Source of the DNA: Agromyces sp. G08B096
Lineage (GTDB): Bacteria; Actinomycetota; Actinomycetes; Actinomycetales; Microbacteriaceae
DNA: 64,000 nt
Direction of reading: 5' to 3'
Assembly: GCF_040267705.1 (NCBI RefSeq)
Contig: NZ_CP158374.1
Span: 682,001 to 746,000, forward strand
A program made the position numbers and the translations under genes. Under the pieces are notes generated by a model that was not told where the DNA came from, made no database searches, and saw only the letters and a program-made list of their open reading frames with translations. Shown piece after piece: positions 1-7,983 of the stretch (position 1 is the first letter of the stretch; every line of letters starts with the position of its first letter).

Positions 1-1
1 C

Positions 2-745
2 GTGAAGGCCGCCCACCCGGAGATGATCGCGTTCGCCGTGCCCGGCGACGCCGAATTCGGCGTGTACCCCTGGGTCTGGGGCGCCGGCGGCGAGGTGTCG
101 GTCGAAGAGGACGGCGAGTGGGTCTCGGGACTCGACAGCGCCGAGTCGCAGGAGGGCATCGGCTTCTACACCGGCCTCGCCACGGAGTACGGCTTCTCGT
201 CGGCCGGCGCGACGACGTGGAAGGAGACCGACGTCCTCGACAACTTCGTGCAGGGCAACGTCGCCATGGCACTCATGGGCTCGTGGACCCCGGCCACCAT
301 CATCGAGAAGAACGCCGACCTCGAGGGCAAGTTCGCCGCGACGCCGATCCCCGGCAAGGACGGCGGCATCTCGCCGTCGGTGCTCGGCGGCTCGCACCTG
401 TCGATGTTCGAGACGGCCGAGAACAAGGACCTCGCCTGGGCCTTCATCAAGCTCATGACCACCGGCGAGTTCGCTGAGGCGTGGGCCGAGCAGACCGGCT
501 ACTTCCCCGGCCAGACGTCGCTGCTCGAGCAGACGCTCGAGTCCGACGACCCGCTGGTGACGCCCTTCGCGACGCAGATGGTCGACGGCGGGGCATCCGT
601 GCCCGTGACGCCGAAGTTCGGCGCTGTGCAGGCGAAGAAGACCACCAACACGGCCATCCAGGCCATCCTCTCCGGGCAGAAGACGGTCGAGCAGGCCACG
701 GCCGACGCCGCCGCGGAGATGAACCAGATCATGAACGGCGACTGA
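2..745 (+). CDS. Sugar ABC transporter substrate-binding protein, C-terminal part
   Basis: This is the C-terminal 247 residues of a family 1 extracellular solute-binding protein; the gene begins before the window, so signal peptide and lipobox are not visible. The segment has the usual second-lobe features of maltose/GlcNAc-type binders: an FVQGNVAMALMGSW stretch near residues 80-95 and a final KKTTNTAIQAILSG helix followed by AAAEMNQIMNGD. It would capture a sugar outside the membrane for the two permeases that start 5 bases downstream. No ATPase is encoded here, so a shared MsiK-type ATPase probably powers it. The downstream NagZ-AnmK-MurQ genes suggest a peptidoglycan-derived amino sugar as ligand; that part is inference. 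Confidence 0.9.
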   Translation: MKAAHPEMIAFAVPGDAEFGVYPWVWGAGGEVSVEEDGEWVSGLDSAESQEGIGFYTGLATEYGFSSAGATTWKETDVLDNFVQGNVAMALMGSWTPATIIEKNADLEGKFAATPIPGKDGGISPSVLGGSHLSMFETAENKDLAWAFIKLMTTGEFAEAWAEQTGYFPGQTSLLEQTLESDDPLVTPFATQMVDGGASVPVTPKFGAVQAKKTTNTAIQAILSGQKTVEQATADAAAEMNQIMNGD

Positions 746-750
746 CCGAC

Positions 751-1722
751 GTGACCAGCACCATCCAGGCGCCGCCGGTCGCGCAGGGGGCACCCTCCCC
801 TCGCGCGGCCGGCGGCGCCGGCCGCCGCCGGAGCCCCATCGCCCGGCTCCGGCCCTGGCTCCTGCTCGCCCCCGCGCTCGCGGTGCTCGCCGTGCTCCTG
901 CTCTGGCCGCTCGTGCGCGTGGTCCTCTTCTCCCTCCAGGACTACGGCCTGCGCGAGATCGTCTCGGGCGAACCGAACTGGATCGGCCTCGCGAACTACG
1001 CCGAGGTCTTCACCGACCCCACGCTCTGGAGCGTGGTGCTGCCGAACACGTTCGGCTTCGCGATCCTCGCCGTCGCGGCGACGGTCGCGCTCGGCACCGG
1101 CGTCGCGGTGCTCATGGCTTCGCTCGGCCCGTTCTGGCGCACCGTCGTCGGCAGCGCGATCATGGTGGCCTGGGCGATGCCCGCGGTCACCGGCACCTAC
1201 GTCTGGGTCTGGATCTTCGACGCCGATCGCGGCATCTTCAACCAGACGCTGCAGGCACTCGGCCTGCAGGACGAACCCGTGAACTGGTTCACGAACCGGT
1301 GGAGCTTCTACGCCATCGTGCTGCTGAACGTCGTCCACCACGGCTTCCCGTTCGTCGCGGTCACCGTGCTCGCGGGCCTCCTCGGCGTGCCGAAGGAGAT
1401 GCTCGAGGCCGCTGAGATGGACGGCGCCGGCCCCTGGCGCCGGTTCTTCAAGGTCATCGTGCCGAACCTCCGCCAGGTGTTCTCGGTCGTGATCATCCTG
1501 TCCACCATCTGGGACTTCAAGGTGTTCGCGCAGGTGTACCTCATGCCGGGCGGTGCCGGCTCCAACCGCGAGGCGCTGAACCTCGGCGTCTGGAGTTACG
1601 TCGAGTCGTTCGGTCAGAACCGCTACGGCTTCGGCTCCGCCATCGCGGTGCTGCTCACGCTGCTCCTGCTCGTGATCACGGTCGTCTACGTCCGCACGAT
1701 GCTGAAGGAGGAGGAGCTGTGA
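751..1722 (+). CDS. Sugar ABC transporter permease, MalF/UgpA type
   Basis: This is an inner-membrane permease of the CUT1 sugar importer class, 323 residues. A Pro/Arg-rich cytoplasmic N-terminus is followed by a first membrane span near residues 37-60, and the EAA loop that docks the ATPase (EAAEMDGAGPWRRFFKVIVP) lies near residues 219-238. The GTG start at 751 is 5 bases after the stop of the binding-protein gene and begins the first plausible hydrophilic N-terminus; the frame stays open further upstream but only as a shadow of the previous gene. It pairs with the permease that overlaps its stop codon. Confidence 0.92.
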   Translation: MTSTIQAPPVAQGAPSPRAAGGAGRRRSPIARLRPWLLLAPALAVLAVLLLWPLVRVVLFSLQDYGLREIVSGEPNWIGLANYAEVFTDPTLWSVVLPNTFGFAILAVAATVALGTGVAVLMASLGPFWRTVVGSAIMVAWAMPAVTGTYVWVWIFDADRGIFNQTLQALGLQDEPVNWFTNRWSFYAIVLLNVVHHGFPFVAVTVLAGLLGVPKEMLEAAEMDGAGPWRRFFKVIVPNLRQVFSVVIILSTIWDFKVFAQVYLMPGGAGSNREALNLGVWSYVESFGQNRYGFGSAIAVLLTLLLLVITVVYVRTMLKEEEL

Positions 1723-2588
1723 CCGCCGAGCTCACCCGCGAGATCCCGCGCACCCGGCGCACCGGCCGCAAGGCGCGCGCGGCCGCCGGCAAGGCCGTGC
1801 TCGTCGTGGTCCTCCTCGCCTTCACGCTGTTCCCGGCGTTCTGGATGCTCTCGAGCGCGTTCGACGCCCAGGCGGGCGCGGGCGGGCAGACCCTGCTGCC
1901 CCGCGAGTGGTCCCTGGAGAACTTCGCGTACGTGCTCACCGAGGGCGGGTTCGACGTGTTCCTCCGGAACTCGGCCCTCGTCGCGCTCGTGACGGTCTTC
2001 GCGAGCGCCGTCCTGGCGCTCCTCGCCTCGGTCGCCGTGGCCCGGTTCCGGTTCCGGTTCCGCACGGCGATGCTGCTCATGATCCTCATCGTGCAGATGG
2101 TGCCGCTCGAGGCGCTCGTCATCCCGCTGTTCGTCCAGGTCCGCGACCTGCAGCTGCTGAACACGCTGCTCGGCCTCATGGTCGTCTACGTCGCCCTGTC
2201 GCTGCCGTTCGGCATCTGGATGCTGCGCGGCTTCGTCGCGGCCGTGCCGGTCGAGCTCGAGGAGGCCGCGTACATCGACGGCGCGAGCTGGGGGCGGATG
2301 TTCCGTTCCGTGCTGCTGCCGCTCGTGATGCCGGGCCTCGTGGCGACGAGCGTGTTCAGCTTCATCACCGCGTGGAACGAGTTCATCTTCGCCATGACGC
2401 TCCTCGGCGGAGCGACGGAGAACTACACGGTCGCCATCGGCCTGAAGCAGTTCTTCGGCGAGCACTCGAACGAGTGGGGCTACATCATGGCCGCGTCGAC
2501 GATCATCACGGTGCCCGTCATGATCTTCTTCGTCATCGTGCAGCGCCGCCTGTCGAGCGGGCTCGTCGCCGGTGCGGTGAAGGGGTAG
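1719..2588 (+). CDS. Sugar ABC transporter permease, MalG/UgpE type
   Basis: This second CUT1 permease has 289 residues. Its GTG start shares four bases (GTGA) with the stop of the previous gene, with GGAGGAG just upstream, so the pair is translationally coupled. Six hydrophobic spans are visible, and the EAA loop (EEAAYIDGASWGRMFRSVLL) lies near residues 180-199. The C-terminus is short, ending in GLVAGAVKG. With the neighbouring permease it should form the membrane channel of the importer; only 2 bases separate it from nagZ, which puts import and intracellular hydrolysis in one transcript. Confidence 0.93.
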   Translation: MTAELTREIPRTRRTGRKARAAAGKAVLVVVLLAFTLFPAFWMLSSAFDAQAGAGGQTLLPREWSLENFAYVLTEGGFDVFLRNSALVALVTVFASAVLALLASVAVARFRFRFRTAMLLMILIVQMVPLEALVIPLFVQVRDLQLLNTLLGLMVVYVALSLPFGIWMLRGFVAAVPVELEEAAYIDGASWGRMFRSVLLPLVMPGLVATSVFSFITAWNEFIFAMTLLGGATENYTVAIGLKQFFGEHSNEWGYIMAASTIITVPVMIFFVIVQRRLSSGLVAGAVKG

Positions 2589-2590
2589 GG

Positions 2591-4129
2591 ATGCCGCGCC
2601 GCGACGACCCCGCGCTGCGGGAGCTGGTGAACGCCGTCATCTGGCCGGGGTTCCTCGGCCGGCGGGTGCCCGACTGGCTGCGGCGCGAGCTCGACGCCGG
2701 GCTCGCGGGCGCCGTGCTGTTCGCCCAGAACCTGGGCGACCGGGCCGAACGACGAGCGCTCGCCGCAGCCCTGCACGCCGGACGCGACGACGTGCTCGTC
2801 GGCATCGACGAGGAGGGCGGCAACGTCACGCGGCTCGAGGCGAGGTCGGGCTCGACGCTGCCCGGCGCGTGGCAGCTCGGCTTTATCGACGAGGCGGCCG
2901 CGACCGAGGCCGTCGGCCGCGAGCTCGCCCGGCGCTCGCTCGCCGTCGGGGCGAACGTGGTGCTCGGACCCGTGGCCGATGTGAACGTCGACCCGGCGAA
3001 CCCGGTGATCGGGGTGCGCAGCTTCGGCGACGAGCCCGAGCTGGTCTCGCGGCACGTCGCGGCGACGGTGCGTGGCATCCAGAGCGCCGGCGCGGCGGCC
3101 TGCGTCAAGCACTTCCCGGGTCACGGCGACACCCACGTCGACTCCCACCACGCGCTGCCGGAGCTCAGGATGCCCCTCGCCGAGCTCGAGCGGGTGCACC
3201 TGCCGCCCTTCGAGGCGGCGATCGCCGCGGGGGTGCGCGCCGTCATGACCGGGCATCTCGTGCTGCCGGAGTGGGGGGAGCTCCCCGCGACGTTGAACCC
3301 GGTGGCGCTCGGGCGGCTCCGCGCGCTCGGCTTCGAGGGCGCGATCGTCACCGACGCGCTCGACATGGCGGCCGTCCGGGCGACGGTCGGCGCGGGGCGC
3401 GGGGCGGTGCTCGCGGTGCAGGCCGGTGCCGATCTGCTGTGCATCGGGAACCCGGCGAACCCCGGCGCCCACGCGGCGCCCGACCAGGACGCGCTCGACT
3501 TCGCCGAGGTGCAGTCCGCGCTGCTCGACGCGATCGCGAGCGGCGAGCTCGAGGTCTCGGTGCTCGAGCGCGCCGCCGCGCGGGTGCGGGCGCTCGCCGC
3601 CGGGACGGGGTCCGGCGGGACCGGCGCCGGCACCGACGTCGACGCCCGGAGGACGGCCGCCAGCGGGTCGGGTTCGGCCGCTGCGGCGCCCGACGACGTC
3701 GACGCGGCATCCCTCGTGCGCCGGGCGATCTCCGTGCACGGCGATCTGCCCGAGGTGTCCGGCGCGGCCGTCGTCCTCGACGTGCGCCGGCGGCCGACGC
3801 TGGCCGTCGACAGCGGCGCCGACTACGTGGCGGCGGCGCTGAGCGGCGGAGGGACGGTCCGACGGATCGAGCCCGAGGAGGGCGAAGCCGGTGAGGTCGC
3901 CGCGGCCGTCGCGGCGGGCGGACCCGTCGTCGTCCTCGCCGACGCGTTCGAGACGTCGCCTGGGCAGCGGTCGGTCGTCGACGCGGTCCGCGATGCGGCC
4001 GTGCCGGCGGTGCTCGTGCACGTCGGCGTGCCGCTCGCCGAACCGCCGGCACTGCCGCTCGTCGAGACGCGGGCGGCGAGCCGTGTGGCGGCCGAAGCCG
4101 CGGGCGCCGTGCTCCGGGGAACCTTCTGA
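2591..4129 (+). CDS. nagZ: Glycoside hydrolase family 3, NagZ-type beta-N-acetylhexosaminidase
   Basis: This enzyme should remove GlcNAc from GlcNAc-(anhydro)MurNAc compounds. The GH3 N-domain carries GIDEEGGNVTRLE near residue 75 and the NagZ signature KHFPGHGDTHVDSHHALP near residues 173-190, which holds the mobile-loop Asp/His general acid pair. No signal peptide is seen, so it acts in the cytoplasm, unlike the secreted Bacillus NagZ. At 512 residues it is longer than the roughly 340-residue Gram-negative form: after a Gly/Ser/Ala-rich linker near residues 337-375 comes a second alpha/beta domain of about 130 residues resembling GH3-C. The ATG at 2591 sits 2 bases after the permease stop; the long upstream open frame is an overlap artefact. 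Confidence 0.93.
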   Translation: MPRRDDPALRELVNAVIWPGFLGRRVPDWLRRELDAGLAGAVLFAQNLGDRAERRALAAALHAGRDDVLVGIDEEGGNVTRLEARSGSTLPGAWQLGFIDEAAATEAVGRELARRSLAVGANVVLGPVADVNVDPANPVIGVRSFGDEPELVSRHVAATVRGIQSAGAAACVKHFPGHGDTHVDSHHALPELRMPLAELERVHLPPFEAAIAAGVRAVMTGHLVLPEWGELPATLNPVALGRLRALGFEGAIVTDALDMAAVRATVGAGRGAVLAVQAGADLLCIGNPANPGAHAAPDQDALDFAEVQSALLDAIASGELEVSVLERAAARVRALAAGTGSGGTGAGTDVDARRTAASGSGSAAAAPDDVDAASLVRRAISVHGDLPEVSGAAVVLDVRRRPTLAVDSGADYVAAALSGGGTVRRIEPEEGEAGEVAAAVAAGGPVVVLADAFETSPGQRSVVDAVRDAAVPAVLVHVGVPLAEPPALPLVETRAASRVAAEAAGAVLRGTF

Positions 4130-5394
4130 TGAGGATCGTCTCGCTGCAGTCCGGCACGTCGGCCGACGGCATCGACGTCGCCGTCGTCGACGTCGGCGCC
4201 GTCGATATGCGGCCTGGCGAGCCGGGGGCCGCATCCGCCGACGACGCCGCCGACGCCGCCGTTCGGCTCGACCCGGTGCTGCTGCGCACCGTGCCGTGGG
4301 CGGCCGCGCTCCGGCGGGAGCTCCTCGACGCGGCGCTCGGCGCCCGTCTCGACGCGGGCGACTGGTGCCGGCTCGACACCCGGCTCGGGCAGGCGTTCGC
4401 CGCAGCCGCCGAGGAGGCGATCGCCGAGTCCGGCGGCCACGCCGACCTGATCGTCTCGCACGGACAGACCGCGCACCACTGGGTCGAGGACGGCCATGCC
4501 CGGGGCACGCTGCAGCTCGGCGAACCGGCGTGGATCGCCGAGCGCACCGGCGCGCCCGTGCTCTCGCACCTCCGCGCCGCCGACATCGCCGCCGGCGGCG
4601 AAGGCGCCCCGCTCATGGCGGTGTTCGACCGCCTCTGGCTGATCGGCGAAGCGCGTCGCATCGGACGCCCGCTCGCGACCGTCAATCTCGGCGGCATCGC
4701 GAACGTGCAGGTCGTCGCGCCAGACGGCGGCGTGCTCGCGTTCGACAGCGGTCCGGGCAACGCCCTGCTCGACGAGGCCGTCGCTCGCGCCACGGAAGGC
4801 GCCGAGGCCTACGACCGTGACGGACGCCGGGCCGCGTCGGGCCGTGTGCACGGGACGCTCCTCGCGGAGCTCCGGGCGCACCCGTACTTCGCGGCTGCGA
4901 CGCCGAAGACGACCGGGCGCGAGACCTTCCATCTCGGCGTGGTCGATGCCGCGGCCGATCGAGCCGGCGCGCGCGACCTGCCGCTCGACGACCTCGCGGC
5001 GACGCTCGCTGAGCTGACGGCGCTCGCGGTGGCGGAGGCGCTCGACGGCACCGGCGCGGCCGAGCTCGTCGTCTCGGGCGGCGGGGCGCTGAATCCGGCG
5101 CTCCTGGCCCGGCTCGCCGATCACGCCGGGCGGCGGGGCATCCGCGTCGTCTCGAGCGCCGAACGCGGCCTCGATCCCGCGTTCAAGGAGTCGCTCATGT
5201 TCGGGCTCCTCGGCTACCTGTCGTGGCACCGGGTGCCGGTGCGCGTCGCGGGGCCCGCGTCCCGGATCGCCGGACGCATCACCCCGGGGCCGGCATCGTT
5301 CGCGTTGCCGGAGCCGCTCGGTGGCGTGGCATCCGTCGTCGTCGGCGCTGGTGCCGCGGACGACGGGGCCGCGGGTGGAGGGGGAGCAGCATGA
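4129..5394 (+). CDS. anmK: Anhydro-N-acetylmuramic acid kinase
   Basis: AnmK opens the 1,6-anhydro ring of anhMurNAc with ATP to give MurNAc-6-phosphate. The N-terminal MRIVSLQSGTSADGIDVAVV is the family phosphate-binding start, SHGQTAHHW follows near residue 107, LGGIANVQV lies near residue 186 and TPKTTGRETFHLG near residue 257. The ATG shares one base with the nagZ stop (TGATG). At 421 residues it is longer than the usual about 370, because of an Ala/Gly/Asp-rich insertion near residues 26-45 and a Gly/Ala-rich tail. Its product is the substrate of MurQ, encoded next. Confidence 0.95.
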   Translation: MRIVSLQSGTSADGIDVAVVDVGAVDMRPGEPGAASADDAADAAVRLDPVLLRTVPWAAALRRELLDAALGARLDAGDWCRLDTRLGQAFAAAAEEAIAESGGHADLIVSHGQTAHHWVEDGHARGTLQLGEPAWIAERTGAPVLSHLRAADIAAGGEGAPLMAVFDRLWLIGEARRIGRPLATVNLGGIANVQVVAPDGGVLAFDSGPGNALLDEAVARATEGAEAYDRDGRRAASGRVHGTLLAELRAHPYFAAATPKTTGRETFHLGVVDAAADRAGARDLPLDDLAATLAELTALAVAEALDGTGAAELVVSGGGALNPALLARLADHAGRRGIRVVSSAERGLDPAFKESLMFGLLGYLSWHRVPVRVAGPASRIAGRITPGPASFALPEPLGGVASVVVGAGAADDGAAGGGGAA

Positions 5395-6422
5395 CCACGA
5401 CCGAGCCCGGCGGGGCCGACGGGGCGGGGAGGACCCGGGACGGGTGGGCCGAGGCGGCCGGCGAGACCGGCGCCGCCTCCCGCGAGGCGCTCCGCGACGT
5501 GCTCGCAGAGCTCGCGACCGAAGCGGTCGACGACCGTCTCGCCGACTTCGACCTCCGCTCCACCGAGGCGCAGGTCGCGACGATGATCGAGGAGTCCGCG
5601 GTCGCCGTCTCCGCGGTGGAGGCTGCGGGACCGCAGATCGCCGCGGCCGTCGACGCCGTCGTCGCGCGGCTCCGGGCGGGCGGTCGCCTGATCTACACCG
5701 GTGCCGGGACCGCGGGACGGCTCGGCGTCCTCGACGCCAGCGAGATCCCGCCGACGTTCGGCACCGACCCGGCGCTCGTCGTCGGCGTCATCGCGGGTGG
5801 GGAGGCGGCGCTCCGGAACGCCGTCGAGAACGCCGAGGACGATCCAGAGCTCGGCGCCGCCGACCTCGCGGCGATCGGGGTGGGGCCGGGTGACGCGGTC
5901 GTCGGCATCTCGGCGTCCGGGCGGACACCCTACGTCGTCGGTGCGCTCCGGCACGCCGCCTCCGCCGGGGCGCTCACGGTGGCGCTGGCCGGCAATCGCG
6001 GCTCGGCGATCGGCGCGGTCGCCGACCTCGCGGTCGAGGTCGAAGTGGGCCCGGAGGTCGTCGCCGGCTCGACCCGGCTGAAGGCGGGCACCGCCCAGAA
6101 GCTCGTGCTGAACGCGATCTCGACCATCGCGATGGTGCGTCTCGGCAAGGTCCACGGCAACCTCATGGTCGAGGTGCAGGCGACGAACGACAAGCTCAGG
6201 GCGCGCGCCGAGCGGATCGTCATGCTGGCGACCGGCGTCGATGCCGAAGCCGCGGCCGCCGCGCTCGCCGCGACGGACGGGAGCGTCAAGGCCGCGATCC
6301 TCGTGACCCTGACGGGGGTCGCGCCGCACCTCGCCCGGGCGGCCCTGGAGCGCGAAGATGGGGTGCTGCGCGATGCGATCCGCCGCGTCCAGACCGATCC
6401 GGAGGAGCCCGATGTCCCCTGA
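5391..6422 (+). CDS. murQ: N-acetylmuramic acid 6-phosphate etherase
   Basis: MurQ cleaves the D-lactyl ether of MurNAc-6-phosphate, giving GlcNAc-6-phosphate and D-lactate in the cytoplasm. The SIS domain holds IYTGAGTAGRLGVLDASEIP near residues 102-121, GISASGRTPYVVGAL near residue 171 and the signature STRLKAGTAQKLVLNAISTI near residues 226-245. The ATG at 5391 overlaps the anmK stop as ATGA and follows GGGGGAG; the about 45 extra N-terminal residues against E. coli MurQ are Gly/Ala/Glu-rich. The end overlaps the regulator gene by 11 bases. Confidence 0.96.
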   Translation: MTTTEPGGADGAGRTRDGWAEAAGETGAASREALRDVLAELATEAVDDRLADFDLRSTEAQVATMIEESAVAVSAVEAAGPQIAAAVDAVVARLRAGGRLIYTGAGTAGRLGVLDASEIPPTFGTDPALVVGVIAGGEAALRNAVENAEDDPELGAADLAAIGVGPGDAVVGISASGRTPYVVGALRHAASAGALTVALAGNRGSAIGAVADLAVEVEVGPEVVAGSTRLKAGTAQKLVLNAISTIAMVRLGKVHGNLMVEVQATNDKLRARAERIVMLATGVDAEAAAAALAATDGSVKAAILVTLTGVAPHLARAALEREDGVLRDAIRRVQTDPEEPDVP

Positions 6423-7299
6423 CGTGCTGTCCGGAGTCCGGCAGGCGCTGCCCAGGCTGAGCTCGTCCGAGGCGCGGGTCGCCGAGGCCATCATCGACGA
6501 CCCGTCGCTCGTGGTCGACCTCACCATCACCGATCTCGCGCGCCGCTGCGGCACGTCGCTGTCGACCGTGGCGCGGTTCTGCCAGACCCTCGGCTACACG
6601 GGGTACCGCGAGTTCCGCATGGCCGTCGCGAGCGCGGTGAGCCGCGAGCAGGCCGAGCGCGACCGGTTCGGCCTCGCGGAGTCCGACATCAGCCCCGACG
6701 ACGCCGCGACGGAGGTGATCGCCAAGATCGCGTTCCAGGAGACGCTCGCGATCGAGCAGACGGCTCAGGGCCTCGACGCGACCGCGCTCGACCGGGTGGC
6801 CGACGCGATCGCCTCCGCCCGGCACGTCGACCTCTACGGCTTCGGCGCGTCCGGCCTCACCGCGCAGGACCTCCAGCAGAAGCTCGCGCGCATCGGCGTC
6901 TCCGCCGCGTGCTCGGTCGACATCCACCTCGCGCTGGTGTCTGCGGCGCTCCGCGCGCCGGGCGACGTGGCGATCGCGGTCTCCCACACCGGAGAGACGA
7001 CCGAGACGCTCGATGCGCTGCAGGTCGCGCGGGGTGCGGGCGCGTTCACGGTCGCCGTCACGAACTCGCCCGAGTCGCCGATCGCGGAGGCGGCCGACGT
7101 GGTGCTCGCCACGCACGCGCGCGAGTCGAGCTACCGCATGGGTGCCATGTCGAGCCGCATCGCCCAGCTCGCGCTCGTCGACTTCCTGTTCGTGCGGGTC
7201 GCCCAGCGCCGGCACGACGAGATGTCGGTGCCGCTCCGCCGTACGCGCGAGGTCACGGCCACCCACCGGGTCGGCGGGCGCCGGCGGCACGCCGGCTGA
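6412..7299 (+). CDS. murR: MurR/RpiR-family transcriptional regulator
   Basis: This 295-residue regulator has an N-terminal RpiR helix-turn-helix (LARRCGTSLSTVARFCQTLGY near residues 43-63) and a C-terminal SIS domain from about residue 130, with DLYGFGASGLTAQDLQQKL and AVSHTGETTETLDAL. SIS domains of this family bind phosphosugars; MurR of E. coli senses MurNAc-6-phosphate. The ATG at 6412 lies 5 bases after GGAGGAG, inside the 3' end of murQ. As last gene of the salvage operon it probably controls that operon from a site upstream of the window. Confidence 0.92.
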   Translation: MSPDVLSGVRQALPRLSSSEARVAEAIIDDPSLVVDLTITDLARRCGTSLSTVARFCQTLGYTGYREFRMAVASAVSREQAERDRFGLAESDISPDDAATEVIAKIAFQETLAIEQTAQGLDATALDRVADAIASARHVDLYGFGASGLTAQDLQQKLARIGVSAACSVDIHLALVSAALRAPGDVAIAVSHTGETTETLDALQVARGAGAFTVAVTNSPESPIAEAADVVLATHARESSYRMGAMSSRIAQLALVDFLFVRVAQRRHDEMSVPLRRTREVTATHRVGGRRRHAG

Positions 7300-7329
7300 C
7301 GGGGGCCGGCGGCACGCCGGGTGATGGGC
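7280..7329 (+). repeat. 25-bp tandem duplication at the 3' end of murR
   Basis: Two adjacent 25-base units (7280-7304 and 7305-7329) match at 22 positions and share the exact core GCCGGCGGCACGCCGG. The first unit contains the murR stop codon; the second lies just after it. The core is itself an inverted repeat, CCGGCG-GCA-CGCCGG, so each unit could form a small hairpin after the operon. Confidence 0.75.
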
Positions 7330-7464
7330 GCGAGGGGCGCGCCGACGGGCGCTGGGTGGCGCGTCAACCCCGTGCGCGTGCCGGTGGCCGCCCGTAGCAT
7401 CGGAGGCATCCGGTCGCGAGACCGCCCAGCGGCGGAGCATCCGCCGCCCCGAGGGGAGGCATCC

Positions 7465-7983
7465 GTGTCGCGCAACGTCCGCGTCTTCGACTGTCCGCCC
7501 GACGCCGTCTTCGAGGTGCTCGCCGACGCGTGGCTCTATCCCTCCTGGGTGGTGGGTGCGTCGCGCATGCGCGATGTGGACGCCTCGTGGCCCGCGCCCG
7601 AGGCGCGGCTGCATCACTCGATCGGGGTCTGGCCGGTGCTCATCGACGACGAGACGCGTTCGCTGGAGTGGCAGCCGCCGCTCCGCATGCGGATGCGGCC
7701 GAGCGGCTGGCCCCTCGGCGAGGCTCGCGTCCTCATGGAGGTGAAGCCCCGCGGGGCCGGGTGCGTCGTGCGCATGCAGGAGGAGGTCGTCGCGGGCCCC
7801 GGCTCCTGGGTGCCTGCGCCGCTCATGGACGTGCTCCTGCACCTGCGGAACGCCGAGTCGCTCCGCCGGCTCGCCTTCCTCGCCGAGGGCCGGCATCGCA
7901 CGGGCCAAGACGACACCCGCCCGGTCCCGGGTCCGGAGTCGCAGGCGGCGGGCGCCGATCCGGCCGGCGCGGAGGCGCGATGA
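7465..7983 (+). CDS. SRPBCC (polyketide cyclase/START-like) family protein
   Basis: This 172-residue protein starts SRNVRVFDCPPDAVFEVLADAW, typical of the SRPBCC lipid- or polyketide-binding fold, and continues with alternating strands to an Ala/Gly/Pro-rich tail. Its ligand is unknown. The GTG at 7465 is preferred to an upstream ATG at 7324 because GAGGGGAGG lies 5 bases before it and a TAGCAT -10 box lies at 7395-7400; the upstream part has no family similarity. Its stop overlaps the start of the FAD oxidoreductase gene (ATGA), so the two are co-translated and may work on the same hydrophobic substrate. Confidence 0.85.
   Translation: MSRNVRVFDCPPDAVFEVLADAWLYPSWVVGASRMRDVDASWPAPEARLHHSIGVWPVLIDDETRSLEWQPPLRMRMRPSGWPLGEARVLMEVKPRGAGCVVRMQEEVVAGPGSWVPAPLMDVLLHLRNAESLRRLAFLAEGRHRTGQDDTRPVPGPESQAAGADPAGAEAR

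Noticed and set aside
1907-2590. N-terminal extension of NagZ by more than 200 residues
   Set aside because: It overlaps the permease gene in another frame and is Arg/Ala-rich. The ATG at 2591 follows the permease stop directly and begins family-like sequence.
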